Assembly: GCA_014773175.1 (NCBI GenBank)
Contig: VXCM01002875.1
Coordinates: forward strand, 1-64,000
DNA: 64,000 nt
Reading direction: 5' to 3'
DNA from: Lucifuga dentata
Taxonomy: Eukaryota; Chordata; Actinopteri; Ophidiiformes; Bythitidae
The notes beneath the pieces were generated by a model, which saw only the letters and a program-made list of their open reading frames with translations, was not told the DNA's origin and ran no database searches. This document shows, one piece after another, positions 59,481 to 64,000 of the stretch. Every line of letters starts with the position of its first letter. Position 1 is the stretch's first letter. Both the position numbers and the translations under genes were made by a program.

Positions 59481-60041
59481 GGCTGTGAGGCCGAGTCTCG
59501 GTTGCAGAATGAAACAATTTAGGGACTGACGTGAGGCCGTCATGCTGAGGACCAGCAGGCCCACTTTGTCAAACATTGTTCTATTCCCAACACTTGCTGC
59601 GTTTCCATCCAACTTATTTGTACATTTAATGCGCCTTTCTGGTTATTCGACTAAAAGAGATGAGCATTTCCATCAACTACGTTATGAATTATCTCACAGG
59701 TGATTTCATCCTACATAAACTCATGTCCACGGCAAAACACAGCATGCAGAGTTTAAATGAAAGCCTTGGTGTGGAAGAATATTTATTACAGCCTGTAAGC
59801 AGTTATACATGCCTTAATGCAGCCAACAAGCTACAACGCTAACGATAGCGCTGACATTGGCGCTCTATAAACTCGTTAAGTGGACCGAGTACCATGTGGT
59901 GGGTGAAACTTTCAGTGTGGGTTAAACAATTGTTTATGTGGCGTGTCAAGTTATTTGTGAAAAATTTATATGTTTTTAGGATATAATGAATAACGAATCC
60001 ATCGTTCTGCAGGCGCTTGTTAACAACTGCCTGCTCTTCTG

Positions 60042-60043
<2 letters not shown>

Positions 60044-60101
<58 letters not shown>
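60044..60101. repeat. (GT)n microsatellite in the left arm
   Basis: About 29 GT units; only a short CA run at the mirrored place. Confidence 0.95.
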
Positions 60102-60106
<5 letters not shown>

Positions 60107-60239
60107 CTCACCAGGCAGCACACGTCACATCCTCATCTTAATGCAAATAATCTGTTTCCATCCACTTTATTCGCATTTCGTTTTATGCAAATAATCAGTT
60201 GATCTACCTCTGCTAAGCTCATACTTTTGTTTTTGATCA

Positions 60240-61580
60240 ATGTTTTTATTGTTTTTTAATATACAGATGTCATCACAGATCTAAAACACAGTAGATATTT
60301 ACAGAAACCAACAAAATCTATGCAACACAGACCCCCCCCCCCCCCNNNNNNNNNNNNNNNNNNNNNNNNNNNNNNNNNNNNNNNNNNNNNNNNNNNNNNN
60401 NNNNNNNNNNNNNNNNNNNNNNNNNNNNNNNNNNNNNNNNNNNNNNNNNNNNNNNNNNNNNNNNNNNNNNNNNNNNNNNNNNNNCCCCCCCCCCGCCCCC
60501 CCATACTAAAACACACAACACCCATTCGCTCTCTCTCAATATATAAGTTTCTCACAGACCATTCAGATCTAAAACTAATATACAACATATGTTAGTAATA
60601 ATATTACAGTTCACTGGTACCTCTCCTGAAAAACAAACAAAAAAAAAAGAAAAGAAAGAACATTCATAGTCACAAAGTCTTCCACCCCAGGGATTCACCA
60701 CCACTTTGTTTTCTCCCAAGCATCCCATCCTCAGTTTTCCTCCTGTAGAAGGTCATCTATATCTCCATATTTTATAAAGTCATTAAATAGTTCCTATATT
60801 TTCTCATATATACTCAATTTGTTCTTCAAGGTATACATTATCTTCTCCATTGCCATACATTGTGCCATGTTCTTGATCCAAGTACCAATTGTAGGTGCAG
60901 TTATTTTCTTCCAACTAAGGGCTATAGTTCGTTTTGCCTGTAGTATAGCAAAGTCAATAAATTTGTATTCTTTAGTTCTCAAAGAGAGTGTTGTTGGATA
61001 TATGTGTAGCAATATCATTTTTGAGTCTAGTAAGATATTCACGGGCAGAATAATCATGATTTTATTGATCACCTCCTTCCAGGACTTTTTAATTTTTTCA
61101 CACTCCCAGATACAATGTATGAATGTTCCCTGAGCCTCGTTGCATTTAAAACATGTGTCAGGTATATTGCTGTTATATTTGTTATATAGGTCCGCATCAA
61201 CCAGTTATACTGAAGTAGCTTTAGAGTTGTATTGGCTGTTTGTGTTTGGGCCTCCTCACAGGCTATATTCCAGTCATCTGAAATGTCCACTTTTAAATGG
61301 CCCTCCATGCATGCAATTTAGATGTTGAGGTTTCTTTAGAACCAGATGCAGCCAGCTATATATATATAATAATGAAATTAGACCACTGCTACGACAGTCT
61401 GTAGTAATGATTTCTTCTAAAGATGAAAGTGCAGGAATTGCCAGTGATTGTTTTTGCATAGAGGAGATAAAGCTCCTTAATTGCAGGTATTTAAAAAAGT
61501 GTTTCTTTGGAATATTATATTTTAACACTATTTCTTCAAAGCTCATTAAGACTTCTTCTCTATAAAGGAAGCGCATACAT
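60240..61580 (-). mobile_element. L1-type LINE, 3' end of ORF2 and 3' UTR
   Basis: Minus-strand ORF2 C-terminal debris in three frames. From 61576: KYNIPKKHFFKYLQLRSFI. From about 61250: LKLLQYNWLMRTYI. From about 61160: CFKCNEAQGTFIHCIWEC, a CX2CX8HX4C motif in the place of the C-terminal Cys/His motif of L1 ORF2, then WKKITAPTIGTWIKNMAQ and MEKIMYTLKNKLSIYEKIW to about 60790. Frameshifts separate the pieces, so it is inactive. Reverse transcriptase and endonuclease parts are missing (5' truncation). The 3' UTR contains a G run interrupted by a 139-n gap. Confidence 0.85.
60346..60484. other. Assembly gap of 139 n in a poly-C tract
   Basis: C runs on both sides (60332-60345 and 60485-60502). 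Probably an unresolved homopolymer. Confidence 0.98.
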
Positions 61581-62299
61581 TTTTAATGCACATTTTGGAG
61601 TTAATGCGAATTAACGGTGTTTCCATCCAGACTTTCTTATATGCATATGTTCAAAATTAACATAAAAATAGTTGGATGGAAACACACCTATTGATGACAA
61701 CATGGTAAACACTCAATGACAGTAGGTACGTTTGATAGTAGGATGCGACGTGCGCTGCCTGGTGAGCACGCACACACACACCTCAGAAGAGCAGGTAGTC
61801 GTTAACAAGCACCTGCAGAATGATGGATCCATTTTTCATTATATCCAAAAAACATATAAATTTTTCACAAATAACTTGACTCGCCGCGTAAACGATTGTT
61901 TAACCCACACGGAAAGTTTCACCACACGGTACTCAGCATACGTGGCGAGTTTATAGAGCGCTATCAGGCCATGCACGCTATCAGGTGTTTGTTGGCTGCA
62001 TTTATAAGGCGTGTATAACTGCTTACAGGCTGTAATAAGTATTCTTCCACACCAAGGGTTTCATTTAAACTCTGCATGCTGTGTTTTGCTGTGGACATGA
62101 GTTTATGTAGGATGAAATCACCTCTGAGATAATTCATAACGTAGTTGATGGAAATGTGCATCAATTTGCATTTCCTTTAATCGAATAACCAGAAATGCAT
62201 ATTAAAAATGCAAATAAGTTGGATGGAAACGCAGCAAATGAAAGCTTGATTGCTTTATTCTTGTGGAGACCCCATAACCTGCAGTCATAGCTCAGGCCA

Positions 62300-62428
62300 C
62301 CAGCTGAAGGAAAATCTGAACGTGGATTCTTCTTTTTTTTTTCTCGTCTCGCCGAATTGATCNCCACCAGCTGAAGGAAAATCTGAACGTGGATTCTTCT
62401 TTTTTTTTTCTCGTCTCGCCGAATTGAT
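62300..62428. repeat. Overlap duplication around n at 62363
   Basis: About 63 bp (CCACCAGCTGAAGGAAAATC onward) on both sides of n. Confidence 0.85.
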
Positions 62429-64000
62429 CCTTTTTTCAGCTCTTGGCACTGACAAAAATAATTTGTCTGAGATGAGTTTGCAGATCACTACTTGTCCACC
62501 AGCCGTCACGCCTGAGTTTCACACCTTTTCACAGTCACCTGTCCACCTCACCTGCTCCCAATTCCCTATCAGCTTCTGTCTACATATACCAGCCAGTCTT
62601 CTTTGTATATACTCTTGTAAGCACATTCAGCTATTTTCCTGTTTACCTGCCTGCCTGTTTCCTGTTTGTGAATCTTGACCTCAGCCTGCTCTCAGGTTTT
62701 CAGATTTCCCTGTCTCAGCCCTTTTTGGATTTGTTTGCCCAGCCTGTCCACCATCCTGGCTTATGAAAAGTAATTTACATTCATCGTACCTCAAAAGTAG
62801 GAAGCCATAACTCAGATTTACGTCACTTATGACCACCACACATTCGAGCTAGACAGAGTGGGAAAAACTTGTGCTTCGTTTGCTCTGTCAGACCACAAAA
62901 AGCTCCCGAATGAACACTTAGACCACAACAAAGATCATGGAAGGTCGCAAGGGACGTTTGATTTACGATTTACCAGCACTTTATTTTACGTTGCCTGAGT
63001 CTTTATGCTGTTTCAACTATTTTTAATGTGTGTGGCTTTTGTTTCCTTTAGTGTGATGGGAAGCAGCGACCTCATTTCGTTATACACTGAAAATGACAAT
63101 AGATTTGATTTTGGCTTTTGACTTTGAAGGCAGAGCTGGCGTCAAGGTAATTAGCCAAGCAGAAGTATGGCTTTGAGTCAGCACCAGTCATACAACCTGC
63201 CACACACACACACACGTTCAGCAGAGGACACTGTTTTTCAGCACCTTTTGCTTATTACCTAATGCTTGTCAATCACAGCTGTCTGACACACTAACTTGTA
63301 ATCTGTCTCACTCGACTGGCTTTGTGTTTCCCTGGAACAGTCTTATCAAGGACCTGTGCCGCTGGAAACGATCCCAGGACGTTTCTGCAGAACACCGCAT
63401 GGCTGATATGCAGCAGAGCTTCATTAACCCCAGAGATTCACGAGCTGATGTGGCTCACTTTCAGCGTCTCAGAAGGACGACTCTCCAAGACAGAACGCGT
63501 GCAATGCCAGCCTAGTTATGTAGTGTCAAAGTTCAGATTGACTGAAGTTCTCTCAACATTTCAAAATTTTAAAACCAGAAACTGACAAGATATTCCTCTC
63601 AAATTCTTCTTGATGCCATGTTTGTGAGTTGATCAGACTTTGAGAGTCTCTCTTCTTCATTCAGGGAGTTGCTGCTGCTGCCTTCTTGCATTATTAAAAT
63701 ATTCTTCAGATGTAGACATTCTCATAGCTGTATTAGCTGGTAAACACTGTTAAATAACTTAGCAGAGCGAAGCGGAATTACATTTGTCAATATTGTTTTT
63801 AACAACAACGCTAGCAGCACGGCTCTAAGAATGCGGATTTTTGTCGGCATATCGTTGATTCTGGGGTCCCGTAACACGATACGTATTCCATTTTTCATTT
63901 CTCATTTGATGTTTTGCTTTTCTGATTTACAACTTATATAAAGACTGTTTTAGCTAACTGGGAATTTTTTTTAAATTAGTTTTAGGGTGTTTTAAACTCT
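62429..64000. other. Unannotated spacer
   Basis: 62480-62760 has CCTGTTTACCTGCCTGCCTG and related words like a retroelement 3' region of fish. A (CA)n at 63199-63214. Frames at 63322-63585 have no recognisable domain. The window ends without a gene. Confidence 0.4.

Larger units (their letters stand above)
59595..62236. mobile_element. Long fold-back element, interrupted by a LINE
   Basis: Left arm about 59595-60140 and right arm about 61710-62236 are inverted copies. The ends are TGCTGCGTTTCCATCCAAC and GTTGGATGGAAACGCAGCA. Both arms carry GAATTATCTCACAGGTGATT-type and CAGCATGCAGAGTTTAAATG-type blocks. The motif GTTTCCATCCA recurs inside. The arms differ by a (GT)n expansion (60044-60101 against six CA at 61770-61782). 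The core is occupied by an L1 fragment. No transposase. Confidence 0.8.

Overview
The window looks like a gene-poor, transposon-rich stretch of a ray-finned (teleost) fish genome. It has AT-rich spacers, very many (CA)n/(TG)n and other microsatellites, miniature inverted-repeat elements (MITEs), Tc1-like transposon relics, L2-type and L1-type LINE fragments side by side, and a broken PIM-like kinase gene of the kind that is multicopy in teleosts. Species cannot be told. No complete, convincing protein-coding gene is visible; nearly all open frames are chance frames, microsatellite translations or transposon debris.

Layout. 0-34 kb: dominated by one MITE family with TTAA at its outer ends, about 85-bp terminal inverted repeats and roughly 590-670 bp in full copies (715, 7404, 9836, 11237, 28786 and others). 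One copy is a fold-back derivative (5403-6474). Also present are a CTAG-rich minisatellite (2856-3484), an AATTC pentanucleotide array (5661-5831), a hAT-like element (22734-23821), a Harbinger-like element (24743-25363) and two LINE fragments (17430-18746, 26770-27665). A near-identical inverted duplication (31104-31590 against 33088-33582) has single-n joins inside it and is probably an assembly fault.

34-64 kb: the TTAA family is almost absent. This half holds a decayed Tc1 element (37568-38925), the five-exon kinase relic on the minus strand (40562 to 39037), a MITE with a partner at 57388-58339, a fold-back hairpin (45447-45612), a MITE carrying a nested hAT element with a perfect 8-bp target duplication (50684-51466), a second Tc1 relic (52345-53509), a second Harbinger-like copy (55168-55729), and a 2.6-kb fold-back element split by an L1 ORF2 fragment (59595-62236).

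Between the repeats are several stretches of non-repetitive, balanced-composition DNA rich in homeodomain-like TAATTA cores and octamer-like words. They read like conserved non-coding regulatory DNA, which would fit a gene desert or long intron near a developmental gene. This is inference from composition only and needs alignment.

Assembly quality matters here. At least a dozen single-n positions are flanked by an exact 50-120 bp direct repeat, the signature of unmerged overlapping contig ends. About ten more single n sit inside homopolymers, and there are two larger gaps (42349-42452, 60346-60484). Apparent tandem duplications around any single n should be discounted.
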